The notes beneath the pieces were generated by a model. The model saw only the letters and a program-made list of their open reading frames with translations, searched no databases and was not told where the DNA came from. Position numbers and translations under genes: made by a program. A stretch of DNA of 42,486 nt from Gracilaria domingensis (Eukaryota > Rhodophyta > Florideophyceae > Gracilariales > Gracilariaceae): assembly GCA_022539475.1 (NCBI GenBank), contig VCMS01000392.1, forward strand, positions 1 through 42,486. The letters are read 5' to 3'. The first letter of the stretch is position 1. Each line of letters begins with the position of its first letter. Of this stretch, positions 11,182 through 21,500 are shown one piece after another.

Positions 11182-11760
11182 GCTCAGAACGGAGAATACA
11201 TTTTGAATTTAAATCACGTGCTTTCGTTCAAAAAGGAACGTAGGTACACGTCGACCTCAACACAAGGGTGTACTTCTCGTATTATCTACCACTGGTTATA
11301 AACCTGTGGTTTCGCAACGTTGTACGCTGTACACCTGTCTAATCTCGCACAGAAAAATAAATCTCTTCCCTCCGCCGCCGCTGCCGCGCCTCCGGCGTCC
11401 GACCTACCGTTACCGTCGTGACCCGTGCCATCTACCTCCTCGCGTTCTACTCCGACCGAGTAGAACGCGAGCATATGGATGGCACGGATCACGAATGGCG
11501 CTTCGTCGTACCTTTCTCCGACCTCGCACCTGCTACGAAGTACAGGGCGGGGAAGAGAATGAGGTACGCTTCATGTCCGCCTAATGGACGCCTCCATAAA
11601 GCGGACATCATCCGTATCTCACGGATGTATTCCGTGCAGTCTTTTCGTACGTGCTTCCATATCTTTCTACGTATCTTTGTTCTACACTAACCAATCCTCA
11701 CCACGTCTCTTCGCGCTCTGCGACATGTAAACGGCAGGAAATAAGCTGTGGGTTACTTTT
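11182..11760. other. Region upstream of the transposase, with one strong hairpin
   Basis: No gene is recognised. The stretch probably holds the transposase promoter and the right subterminal part of the DNA transposon. It contains the palindrome described separately at 11422-11488. Confidence 0.4.
11422..11488. repeat. Interrupted palindrome
   Basis: The inner arms CGCGTTCTACTC (11441-11452) and GAGTAGAACGCG (11458-11469) are perfect complements around a 5-nt loop. The outer arms CCGTGCCATC and GATGGCACGG are also perfect, separated from the inner stem by short mismatched segments. Confidence 0.75.
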
Positions 11761-12641
11761 GCGAGTTACTAGGTCCCTCGAATTTTCTAGCGCGACGTTT
11801 CCGTTTTGCTTTATCAATGGTACGTTCCATCGTATATCAAATGTATCCAACGGAGCATTGACTAACTTATGGGTATTTTCTGCTTACGTATACACGTAAA
11901 TGACTTTTGATGCGGACGTTGCTCACGAGTTGCAGGTGCAGGATGTTAGGGGGAACTGCGGTATGTTTGCTGCATGGGCATTCTTGGTGTCGTTGCTTGT
12001 GAGTTCTCGCTTCGAGACCATTCGCGTTTTACAATGATGGTGGGCTGGTAATCTAACCGATCCCTTTCCTTCTTCTTCTTCCTTTTGCGAGTTACTAGGT
12101 TCCTCGAATTTTCTAGCGCAACGTTTCTGTTTTGCTTTATCGTTTGTACGTTTCATCGCATTTCAAATGTATCCAACGGAGCATTGACTAACTTATGGAT
12201 ACTTTCTGCTTGCGTATACAGGTAAATGACCAATTTCATTTCGTCTCTCAAGATCGATGTCTGACTGTTCGGGATAGGCGATTCTGGTGCTTGGTTTGGA
12301 CATAGGCTGCTCTTTCGGTTTTCGTAGCTTGCGGTATGTTTGCTGCATGGGCATTCTTGGTGTCCTTGCTTGTGAGTTCTCGCTTCGACACCTTTCGCGC
12401 TTTACGATGATGGTGGGCTGGTAATCTAACCGATCCCTTTCCTGCTTCTTCTTCTTTTTGCGAGTTACTAGGTCCCTCGAATTTTCTAGCGCAACGTTTC
12501 TGTTTTGTTTTATCAATGGTACGTTCCATCGCATTTCAAATGTATCCAACGGAGCATTGACTAACTTATGGATACTTTCTGCTTGCGTATACAGGTAAAT
12601 GACTTTTGATGCGGACGTAGGTCACGAGTTGCAGGTGCAGG
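11761..12641. repeat. Tandem repeat, two full units and one partial
   Basis: Units begin with GCGAGTTACTAGGTCCCTCG at 11761, 12087 and 12460, giving spacings of 326 and 373 bp. Each carries GGAGCATTGACTAACTTATG and GTATACAGGTAAATGAC-like blocks, a CACGAGTTGCAGGTGCAGG segment (missing from the middle unit) and a TTCTTCTTC pyrimidine stretch. The units are close to one another, with substitutions and small indels. The array sits on the upstream side of the transposase, where subterminal repeats would be expected. Confidence 0.8.
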
Positions 12642-12792
12642 TTCCTCAAGTAGGGAACCATGCATCTGGGCATGGTTCCCTACATGAGGAACGGAGAGGA
12701 TGAGGCTCTTCGCGCCTCATCCTCTCGGAGTGCGTATTTGTTCTACCGATACCGCACTTTGGTGCAGGTGCCCTCTGCGGCATCTGCCGCAG
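12641..12792. repeat. Three consecutive hairpins
   Basis: Hairpin 1 has 23-nt arms, 12641-12663 and 12670-12692 (22 of 23 paired, 6-nt loop). Hairpin 2 has 13-bp perfect arms GAGAGGATGAGGC, 12694-12706 and 12714-12726 (7-nt loop). Hairpin 3 has 7-bp arms CTGCGGC, 12775-12781 and 12786-12792 (4-nt loop). They follow the tandem array directly and may mark the end of the DNA transposon. Confidence 0.8.
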
Positions 12793-13229
12793 ATTGCGCC
12801 TACACCCGCTTCATCATGGGGAAATGGTACATGTAATATAGCGCAGTAGTGGTTAGCAAAAGCGGTCGATAGAAGTATATATACAAATAAAACGGTATGA
12901 TTTCATAATGGACATCATCTGTACTAGCAACAGTATTCCATGCGTTGCAGGGTATCATTCCGCAGAAGGTATCGTGTAATGTGCACCTTAATGAAAACTG
13001 AACCTATACTTGGCGAAATATCGTTCAGGTAGCCCTCGACTAAAGAACTAGCACGAGTGGAAAACCCACCAGTATTTACTGCACAGCGATTCTGGACGAC
13101 CCAAGCAATTATCTTCAAATTTTGAAATAATTGATCTCGATATTTTTTCAAAAAATTTACTGGACGACCCTCGCCACTTTCTGGACGACCCTCGCCAAAA
13201 ACAAGCATCTGCAAGAGACAGACGTTCGC
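12793..13229. other. Spacer between DNA transposon and El1 remnant
   Basis: No gene is seen. A CTGGACGACCC motif occurs three times between about 13089 and 13190, two of the copies as CTGGACGACCCTCGCCA. The homology of the El1 gag to El2 ends at about 13230, so this is the sequence that replaced the rest of El1. Confidence 0.4.
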
Positions 13230-14198
13230 CATCGAAATTCTTCGGAAAGACGATATTCAGTCTTCTGATGTGGTCCTTCACCTTACCGGTGCTTCGCGAG
13301 GTACGACTCGACGATGAATCGTCCAATCGGTAGTAACGATACGATAACAGCTTTCTGTAGAGAAAATTCGTTGGTTTCAACTCCTTGAGTCCAAGATGAC
13401 GTCTACCTTTCTCGCGAGAGCGAATCACTCCTTGAGTTGCATATGTCGCCTTCGACTTCGTTCCGCGGGAATGACTTCCCTACCGTTCTCGGTCTTCCTC
13501 ACTGTCCGAAGAACTGGATGAAGTAGATTTCGCAGAGCGAACGCTAGAATTGGAACTAGACGAATCCGAGTGGTAACGGAGTTCCTTTTTGAAGCGTCGA
13601 TTTCCTTCATACGGAGACTGGCGTGCACAGCGCTTAGAAGCTTCTTCCTTAACAATTCTTTGCATCAGTTGCGTTATCCATTCGGATGATTTCCTCGATA
13701 GTAGAGAACCGAGTGGTTAGGCGATCGATTTCAGCTCAATGCCCCTCAATAGAGGAATGGTAAGCTTGGACAAAAGCGGCTGGTGCACCCAGATTTTCCA
13801 AAATGGAATTCACGTCTTGACGTAAGACACGAATGTCATTGGTCGGATCTCCGATTTCAGCTTGGTCAAGCTTTCGTCTGAGATACTGCAGATCTTCGAA
13901 CAACGAGTTTTGCGCGAGCTGACTGACACGCAGTTGAGCCTCGAGGTACGAGTACCCAGGGGGTTTCAACCACATCGTCTGGTCTCTCCGTGGCCGGAGT
14001 ACCCGTAACGGGCGGAGCTTCTGCCGTAGAAGCGGCCATCGGACCCGACGTGACTGACGAAGCTCTCCGTGGTTCCGGAACCTGTTCATTGTCAGGCGAC
14101 CTTGCAGGTACAGAGGCGCGAGAACGCGGAGGCCTAGGCGGAGGCACACCAGCATCTCTGGCCACACCGTTTCGAGAGTTCGGCGCAGGTGGCGCCAT
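13230..14198 (-). pseudogene. gag: El1 gag fragment
   Basis: The likely ATG is at 14198 (MAPPAPNSRNGVARDAG). Reading on, YLEAQLRVSQLAQNSLFEDL matches El2 gag LLEAQLRVSQLAQSSLFEDL, and later RRHLGLKELKPTNFLYRKLL matches RRHLGLEELKPTNPLHRKLL. Between them are a Ser/Asp/Arg-rich linker and at least three frame changes, plus a stop at 13736. Homology stops at FDGE, in the middle of the capsid-like gag domain. The fragment cannot be functional. Confidence 0.75.
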
Positions 14199-14395
14199 AC
14201 CAGGCCACGTTGTACCGAACAGCGGTAAGATCAAATTAACAACGAGAGGTCTTGATACTCCAAAGAGTAAGTAACGAACAACAAATAAAACACTCTAGAG
14301 AGTCCACTGTTCCACAGTAGCTTCCCAAAAACCAATTGATCACTAATCGTGAGACTGCTCGACAAGAACGAGAACGAAGGAAAGAATCAAACCCG

Positions 14396-14413
14396 TTCTA
14401 GGTCGGGAGACCA
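14396..14413 (-). promoter_or_regulatory. El1 tRNA primer-binding site
   Basis: On the - strand TGGTCTCCCGACCTAGAA starts 2 nt after the LTR end, the expected place for the minus-strand primer site. It is almost identical to the El2 and El3 sites, so all three elements seem to use the same tRNA. Confidence 0.75.
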
Positions 14414-14415
14414 CT

Positions 14416-15197
14416 TGTAGAGCAAAACCCCAGCGATGGGCTCGTCTCTCAAGGCGTTCGAGTCCTTGCCCTCTAGACGAGGTGAACTCAGTGGTCAGCC
14501 CTCCGAACACGGATTGTGCGGGTGTAAGATCCGCCCGTGGTACGGGATATACCTACGGAGGTTGAGGGGTGAACGGGCCTGATCCAGGAGTCTGGCGAAA
14601 AGTGACGGAATGATCGAGAGGAAAGGTACCGTAGAGCGGTGTGAGTCCTAGGTAGAAGGGGGAAGAAGAAGGGAAGAAGAAAAGAGGAACCCTCGGCGGG
14701 GCGTGCGACAAGCGGCAACAGACCCAGCGACGGGAGACAAGGGTTGTGTATTAAGCCCACGGGGCAGTAACTCTGTACAGAGACGGAAAAACCACCTGAC
14801 ACAGGTAATCAGTAATCTGCAAGAAAAGACAAGTAAAACAACGGTCCGAAGACGTAAATAAGCCCCGAGGGCAACAGCTGTGTAGGTCAGTAGTGCCCGA
14901 ATGATCCCGAGGGATGAATCCAGTTCGTACCGTACGCGGTGACCCTCCTGAGGGAGTTGTGCACTTCGCGCTGGCAAACGTGGTTAAGAGCCGAACTCGG
15001 TTACCCTTTACTGAAGGAGGAGGTGACCGGCAGGTCACCTCTTATATCGTAACCGATAAATTAGTTAAACTAGATTAAATAATCTAATGCACACCTAAGC
15101 AGGTCCATACACGTGGTGCACGTGACAACCCGCGGCAGCGGCCAGTAAAGTATCCGACAATCATAACAACACATGTGTGAACACACCCATCCCTACA
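14416..15197 (-). repeat. El1 5' LTR
   Basis: The 3' boundary (CTCTACA at 14416-14422 in - orientation) is firm because it abuts the primer site exactly as in El2. The 5' boundary, TGTAGGGATGGG at 15197, is inferred from the TGTAG start of El2. The LTR contains an AT-rich block at about 15045-15085, a candidate promoter core. Confidence 0.55.
15020..15041. repeat. Stem-loop inside El1 LTR
   Basis: Perfect 9-bp arms GAGGTGACC and GGTCACCTC surround a GGCA loop. It lies just downstream (in element orientation) of the AT-rich block, the same relative position as the stem-loop in the El2 LTR. Confidence 0.7.
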
Positions 15198-15345
15198 CAC
15201 GCGTACACGCGACCAATACTCATCTGCGCCACGTCATGGCCTACCCCTCAGGGTATCATACCTAAATACTGCCGAAAGCATCCCATCCGTGGGCCGATAC
15301 TCATACATTCCGAGTACCCGGAATCATTCCTATAAGGGATTTATG

Positions 15346-15350
15346 AAGAC
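15346..15350. repeat. El2 target-site duplication, left copy
   Basis: AAGAC directly precedes the 5' LTR and is repeated directly after the 3' LTR at 27607-27611. Confidence 0.85.
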
Positions 15351-16319
15351 TGTAGAGCAATCGCGATTTCGCGTTTGTGACGTGTTCCGTCTCATAACAC
15401 CTCGGCTTTCCGAGTTGCCTCTACAGCAAGGTTATGAATTTAGGTGGCATTCTGACGCCATATGGCATGGTGGCACCCGATGGGGTTTATGAATTGGTAA
15501 CTGGTTATGGCAGTGGATCGCGTGTACGCGTTTATGGATTTGCTCTGTTACAGAGAAAATTGGATTGGTTATTAGAATTAGTGGCTGCCAAGGCGGGTGT
15601 GCACAAGTGCAACACGGGTGTGGCTCTGCCGTATTTTGGCAGTACTTAGTTTAATTATTTAGTTTAATTTGTGGAAACCTACTTAGGTGATGGCGACCTC
15701 GCCGTCACCACCACCAAGTAAACTCAAACTTGTCCGCGGCTCTGACTTGAGCGCCTGCGCGTAGTGCACTACTCCGCGAGGAGGGTCACCGCGTACGGCT
15801 TCGCTTATTTCATCCCCAAGGGATCACTCAGGTACCCTGATCTAACACTACGTTTGTTTTCGGACTGTGTTCGCACATTTATTTGCAGGTGTCTGCTACT
15901 CTGGTGTTCAGATATTGTATCGACTCTGTATAGAGGTCTGCCGCGTGGGCTCAATACGCATGGTCACCCTCGTCCCGGGTCTGTTGCCGCTTTTCGCACG
16001 ACCCCGCCCTCAGGTGTGTCCCTTTTTCTTTTCTTTCCTTTCCCCCTTTTCCCTATCTTTTCCCTCTATTTCGAGGCACCCCGTCGACCTGGGTTCCTCC
16101 CCTTCCGCCTCCGATTAGAGATCTCCGACTCTCGGACGTTTGCTTACAGATCTCTTCTTGACGATTCCCGCCGTCACCTTTGTGGTATTTCCAAAGTACG
16201 GGCGGATTTACACCTGCGCTATCCGTATACGGAGGGCTCTTCTGCTGAGTCTACCTCCCAAGAGAGCAAGGATTCGAGCATCTTGAGTGTCATTTCTCCC
16301 TAGTGAGATTTGCACTACA
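15351..16319 (+). repeat. El2 5' LTR
   Basis: Starts TGTAGAGCAATCGCG and ends TTGCACTACA. It is colinear with 26638-27606 without gaps. It contains a duplicated TTAGTTTAATT block (about 15648-15670) and, further on, a long pyrimidine stretch (about 16018-16072). A frame open across the second half is not treated as a gene. Confidence 0.93.
15686..15709. repeat. Stem-loop inside El2 LTR
   Basis: GGTGATGGCGA (15686-15696) faces TCGCCGTCACC (15699-15709), with one G-T pair and a very short loop. It follows the AT-rich TTAGTTTAATT block. The 3' LTR has the same structure at 26973-26996. Confidence 0.7.
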
Positions 16320-16321
16320 AG

Positions 16322-16339
16322 TGGTCTCCTGACCTAGAA
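16322..16339 (+). promoter_or_regulatory. El2 tRNA primer-binding site
   Basis: TGGTCTCCTGACCTAGAA begins 2 nt after the 5' LTR. It does not look like the initiator-methionine type that begins TGGTATC. The matching tRNA cannot be named from this window. Confidence 0.8.
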
Positions 16340-16484
16340 GGGATTCGTTATTGAATTGATTCCGATTTGGAAGTGTTTCCGATTGGAAGTCTTGAAGGTT
16401 TGGTTGTTGGAACACTGGTTTTCAGTTGTCTCGTTTTATTATCCCCGCTCTTGGGAGTATCGAAAGCGAATCATATCGTTTCCG

Positions 16485-18587
16485 ATGCCTACAGGCGATC
16501 AGGTATCTCGATCTGGCACCAATCGCGTTGTGGGAGGTTCATATGCAGTACCGCCTGCCCCGTCGAGATCCCGACTCTCCGTTCCGGAAGACTTGAACCG
16601 TGCTGAACCGACCCCGGTGACCCGAAGAGCATCCTCGATTGCGTCTGCGCCATTGGCGATCGCTGCTACAGCGGAAACTCCACCTGTTGTGGAAACGCCG
16701 TCTTCGTCTCAGCCAACTGTCACTGGCTCACCCGAATTTAACCTCTTGGAGGCGCAACTCAGAGTGAGTCAACTCGCTCAGAGTTCCCTCTTCGAGGATC
16801 TCCAGTCCCTTCGTAGGAAGGTGGATGAGGCCCAGCTTAGGGACGTCTCAGAAGACATACGTCTTCTGCGACGTGACGTGAATTCCATTCTTGAAAATCT
16901 GGGTTCCCCAGCAACGTTTGTCGAAACGTACCGCTCCTTCATGCAGGAATGTCGTGAAGAAAAGAACCGTTTCCGTCTCCGGTTGAATTCCATCGAGGAA
17001 ATCATCCGTATGGATATCGCGGTTAACGCGAAAGATGAAGAAGATGAAGGCTCGAAGCATTCGACCTACCGTTCGCCGGTTAAGGGACACAGAAGGTCCA
17101 AGAAAAAAGTCCGTTACAATTCGGATTCGTCGAGTAACGACTCAAGCATTGGCTCTGTGAAGTCGTCGTCCGACTCGTCTGACAGCGAGGACGATGGTCG
17201 TCGACACCGCACGCGGTCACGTGCTACAAAGTCGAGAGCGACGCAAGCCACTCAAGGGGCGATTCGCACCCGTGAGAAAGTTAGGCGCCATCTTGGCTTA
17301 GAAGAGTTGAAACCAACAAATCCTTTACACAGGAAGCTGCTTTCCTATCAGTATTACCGATTGGACGATTCGTCGTCTGACCGCGGTTCGCAAAGCACCG
17401 GTAAGGTGAAAGATTACATCGAGCGATTATACATCGTCATGCAAACGAAATTCGATGGCGAAGACCCATTCGTGGTGTTAGAATTTCTCGCCCGGTTCGT
17501 TCGGGAAGCCGATATACTCGGGATAAGTGAAGCTTAAGCGTATCTCGCTTTACCGTACTTCTTATCCGGTAGGGCGGAGGATCAATTTATTTCTGTTCGA
17601 GGTTCCTCGAGAGCCTTCGAAGGTGGAGTTACTTGTTGGCCAGAAGCGATACAGTACCTTCTCAGGTCGTAGGCAATTGCCAACGTGATCCAAAACGCGA
17701 TCCTCGCTCTCCGAGATACCAAGCAGAAGCCTGGTGAAACTAAAACTGTATATTCAACTCGTTTGAATAAAGCGTTTCATCGCTGTGGAAATGTGTACTC
17801 TGCTCAAGAGAGATGCACAATGTTCCTGGATGGACTTGACGCCGCGATACGGGCTTTGGTGGCTCGTCACTGTGAAGAAAAGCGTCGAATCACCTACCTG
17901 GAGCTCGTCCAGTATGCCCATGCAGAGGGTGAAACTCTTCGTGCGCGACAAAAAACGAGGGGCCGGTCTAAGGCGTTGTTCGCCGAATGGTCAATTCCAT
18001 CTTCATCCATGCCGAATGGAAACTCCTTGAAGCCGGATATAGATCATGTGCACTTCGTGAGAAGCAATCCGGACTCATTCGGAACGTCAGAGTTACCATC
18101 ATCATCTATTGATACCCCTGAGGATGATCTTGCTCTGTATGCAGGAAGAGCTCGCGTACCCGCGGCACCGCTGGCTCATGAGTCCAGCGGTTCTCTTTTT
18201 TCCCGCCCCGGTTGGGTAGGCACCGCTCCAAAGCGTCGTGAAGATGGTTATCGGTTACCCGAGAAGTCGACGTCGACCATCTGTCATTTCTGTTACCGAC
18301 ACGATCACATATCACCTGCGTGTATGTTGCCCGCTCGGGAGATGTCGATTATTCTCGTGCAGTACGAGTCGCTCACGCCAGCTGAGAAATCTCGTGTTCC
18401 GAGTGGCTCATATGAAGCCATGAAGGCCTTTCTAGGCGCCCCTGATACAGGGAAAGACAAGAAGACCGAAGAAGTTCGGAACCCTGAGGAACAGGTTGAA
18501 GCGCGCGCACCCGCACGAGAGGGTCTACCTGGACCCAGGAACGGAGATAATTTGCCGAATCCGGCCACTTTCGTTTCGAAAAACTAA
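16485..18587 (+). pseudogene. gag: El2 gag polyprotein
   Basis: The first ATG (MPTGDQVSRSG) is at 16485. The order is a Pro/Ser-rich head, coiled coil (LLEAQLRVSQLAQSSLFEDL), acidic-basic linker rich in Ser (about 17110-17200), a capsid-like gag domain (KFDGEDPFVVLEFLARF to about 17930), and a CCHC zinc knuckle, CHFCYRHDHISPAC, near 18282-18325, spaced C-x2-C-x4-H-x4-C. Gag coats the element RNA and forms the particle. Two in-frame stops, TAA at 17535-17537 and TAG at 17670-17672, interrupt the capsid domain; both can arise from CAA or CAG by C to T. The reading frame is otherwise intact over 700 codons, ending at TAA 18585-18587. Pol follows in the -1 frame. Confidence 0.88.
18578..18584 (+). 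promoter_or_regulatory. Candidate gag-pol -1 frameshift site
   Basis: GAAAAAC occurs one codon before the gag stop, read as AAA AAC in gag; pol is in the -1 frame and is open through this point. El3 has the same -1 relation and AGAAAAC near its gag end. Neither is a perfect X-XXY-YYZ heptamer. Confidence 0.35.
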
Positions 18588-18589
18588 GT

Positions 18590-21500
18590 TTGGGAGTCTC
18601 CCCTACGGGAAGGGCGTCTTCTGAGCCGAATTTGAAGACGCCCGAGGCGCCGAAGCTTCGCTCCCCAGTCCAAATCTTGACAAGGAGACAGGCTGCAGAC
18701 GCAAACTTTAAACAGCTCGCTGTTTTGCGTCGTCCATGGATACGTTCCCGTAATCTCCGTATCCCGGATAGAGTCTTGGTTATGGCCAAGAGAAATTATA
18801 AGGTTTACGCCGACCTCGGCCTCTCCCACCAGTTTAAGGTTCGACAACTGTCTGTCCTGGACACAGGTACCGCCCCTAACTTAATCAATTCGGCGATTGT
18901 ACCCCCGGCACTTCGGACTCTCGTTAGTTCCGGTCCTTCTCTGGATATTTCGAATGCGAACAATAACCTGTTGAAAACGGTTGGTTACATTCCGCTCGTC
19001 GTGAGGTTAAGCTGTTACGTCGTTCAGCTCGACTTCATTGTATGCGACTCACTCGCAGCACCGGTTATCCTCGGTTGTGATTTCTGCGACCGCTTTGTCC
19101 AGGCGATACGCCCTCGAGCGAAAACCGTTGAAATGGTGGATGTTTCTACTATCCCGATTGTTCGGAAACCGCTCAAGCGGGCAACCCAGAAGCGGGTACC
19201 AATATCTGCCGCTCAGGAAGTAACGAATATGGACCCCGTTTCGACGAAGCTTCGCGTTGCGATATCGATTGCAATTACACCGGAATCCCAGTGCTGGGTG
19301 TCGTGTGTATCCAAACAACACGGGGTGCACGTGGTCCAACCGTCGGAGTCGTTGTACAACCAACATCAACTTGCAGTTGCCAACGGTGTCGTTTTTATCG
19401 AACCCGATGCCCCTTTTAAGGTACTTGTCGCCAACTTTGGCAAAACCACACAGTGGTTAGTCAAAAACCAGGTACTGGGCTCAGTTCTGCCTCACCCGAA
19501 AGCTCTCGTGCCGACACGAATTCCGATGTCGGATGTTCTCAGCGTCCTAAACCCTAAGAAGGGGGAGGAGCTATCCGGAAATTCGGAAGAAGTCGATACT
19601 GCGACGGCAATCAATGGCGATGATTCGGGTCTCGAACGTCCGTTAACCACGGTTCAGAAGGCGCTACCGCCGGGATGCGAGCAGACAGATCCTGTCGAGG
19701 AGTTAGAGAAATTGGACTTGAGCCATGTCCCCGGAACTCATCGGGAGAAACTGCGGGATATGCTCAGGGAGTTTACTCCCATGTGGGATGGTTCCCTTGG
19801 CACCATAGGGGTCACGGAACACCCTAGTGATCTTCTACGAGGCACACGGCCTATTTCACAACACCCATATCGGGCAGGTCCGACCGCTCGGGAAGAAGAG
19901 AAATCTCAAGTTGAGAAAATGCTGCGAGCAGGTGTCATTGAGCCCGCCCAGTCTTCATGGGCGTCACCAGTCGTATTGGTCCCGAAGCCGGATGGTTCGT
20001 GGCGATTCTGTATCGACTACAGACGACTGAACGCAGTGACCGTCAAAGACGTTTATCCGAATCCTCGGATGGACGAGTACATTGACTCTCTTGGGAGTGC
20101 ATCGGTGTTCACGGCCCTTGACGCCAATTGGGGATACTGGCAAGTTCCAATACGGAAGGAAGACCGGGATAAAACGGCTTTCTTCTGTCATCAGGGACTT
20201 TTCCGGTTTAATCGGATGCCTTTCGGTCTAGCGAATGCGCCGGCAACTTTTCAGCGTACGATCGACATTCTCTCAGCGAGATTCAAGTGGCGTACTTGCC
20301 TGGTGTATTTCGACGACCTAATAGTCTTCTCCAATAATCTGGATGAGCATCTATCCCATGTGCGAGAGGTAATGCGCGTATTGCAAGGCGCGGGTATACC
20401 GCTTAAACTCAAGAAGTGTGAGTTCTTTACCGACTCGGTGAAATAATTGGAACACATCATCCGCCCTGGGATGCTCTCAGTCGATGAGGTAAGGGTAGAG
20501 TCGCTGAAGGAAGCGCGTCATCCGACAACTCAAACGGAGCTCCGATCACTTCTCGGGTTGTGCAACGTTTACTGTCGGTTCGTTCCGAAATTCGCAGATG
20601 TTGCGGCACCTCTCAACGCTCTCTTCAGAAAAGGACAACCAGTCAAACTGGAACCTTTTGGCGACGCGGAAGCGTCCAGCTTTTCGTCTCTCTAGACGCT
20701 GTTACGTCTCCGCCTGTACTGGCTCTATCAGAACCGAGTTTACCATTTGAAGTTGACATTGATGCCAGTAATAACCAGATCGGTGGTGCCCTGTTTCAAA
20801 CCTCGGAAGATGGCGAGCGACATCCAATTGGATATTGGTTTCGTTCTTTGAACGTGCACGAGCGTAATTACTCGCTCTCTGACAAAGAGTGTCTTGCCGT
20901 TGTTTGGGCATTATCAACGTTGAGACCCTATCTCATGGGAACCCACTTCGTGGTACATACGGACCATTCGTCACTCCGTTGGCTTATGGAGATATCCGAA
21001 CCTTCGGACCGCCTCATGCGCTGGCGCCTCTGACTCTCGGAATTCGATTTCGATGTACGCTACAAAAGGAGACCCTGAACACTCAGGCCGATGCGCTCTC
21101 CCGACTCGGGACATTTGGTGAAGCAGAGCCGGTCGATGACCTCGATACCCTGTTTCATGGTGGAAGACCTCGTGGATGGAGCCGAGTACATTACGGATGA
21201 CGTATGCGACGACATCCTCGCCGCAGAAACGGCTGAACCACCGTCTGGTTCATTTGTACCCATTACTCCAGAAGAGTTAATCCGTGAACAACAAGTAGAT
21301 TCCTTCTGTACGCAGATTCGTGGTCGACTCAACGGAGGATTCAAAATACCCTTTTTGATTAGCGACAGGGGATTCCTTGTCAGAATGGTTGAATCTAACC
21401 CACAAATTGTGGTTCCCCACTCTTTACAACAACGGGTGTTGCATCTCTCACACTGCGTCAAAGTAGGCGCACACCCTGGGGGCAGGAAACTCTATCTGAC

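Larger units (their letters stand above)
13230..15197 (-). mobile_element. El1: truncated Ty3/Gypsy retrotransposon (5' LTR + gag part)
   Basis: In - orientation the order is LTR (15197-14416), primer-binding site, leader and the first half of gag, with abrupt loss of homology at about 13230. It is related to El2 but clearly a different subfamily: the LTRs align only in patches, such as the AT-rich block followed by a stem-loop. Protease, RT, integrase and 3' LTR are missing. It is the oldest of the three Gypsy elements judged by the number of lesions in gag. Confidence 0.75.

Noticed and set aside
15764..16303. 179-aa ORF inside the El2 5' LTR (and 217 aa in the 3' LTR)
   Set aside because: It lies wholly in the LTR, has no domain, its composition reflects the pyrimidine-rich tract, and open length differs between the two LTRs because the ends differ.
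21031..21033. TGA codons as sense codons (alternative genetic code)
   Set aside because: At conserved sites TGA stands where Arg is expected (for example 39148), TAA and TAG stops also occur, and the genes end normally; C-to-T mutation explains it better.
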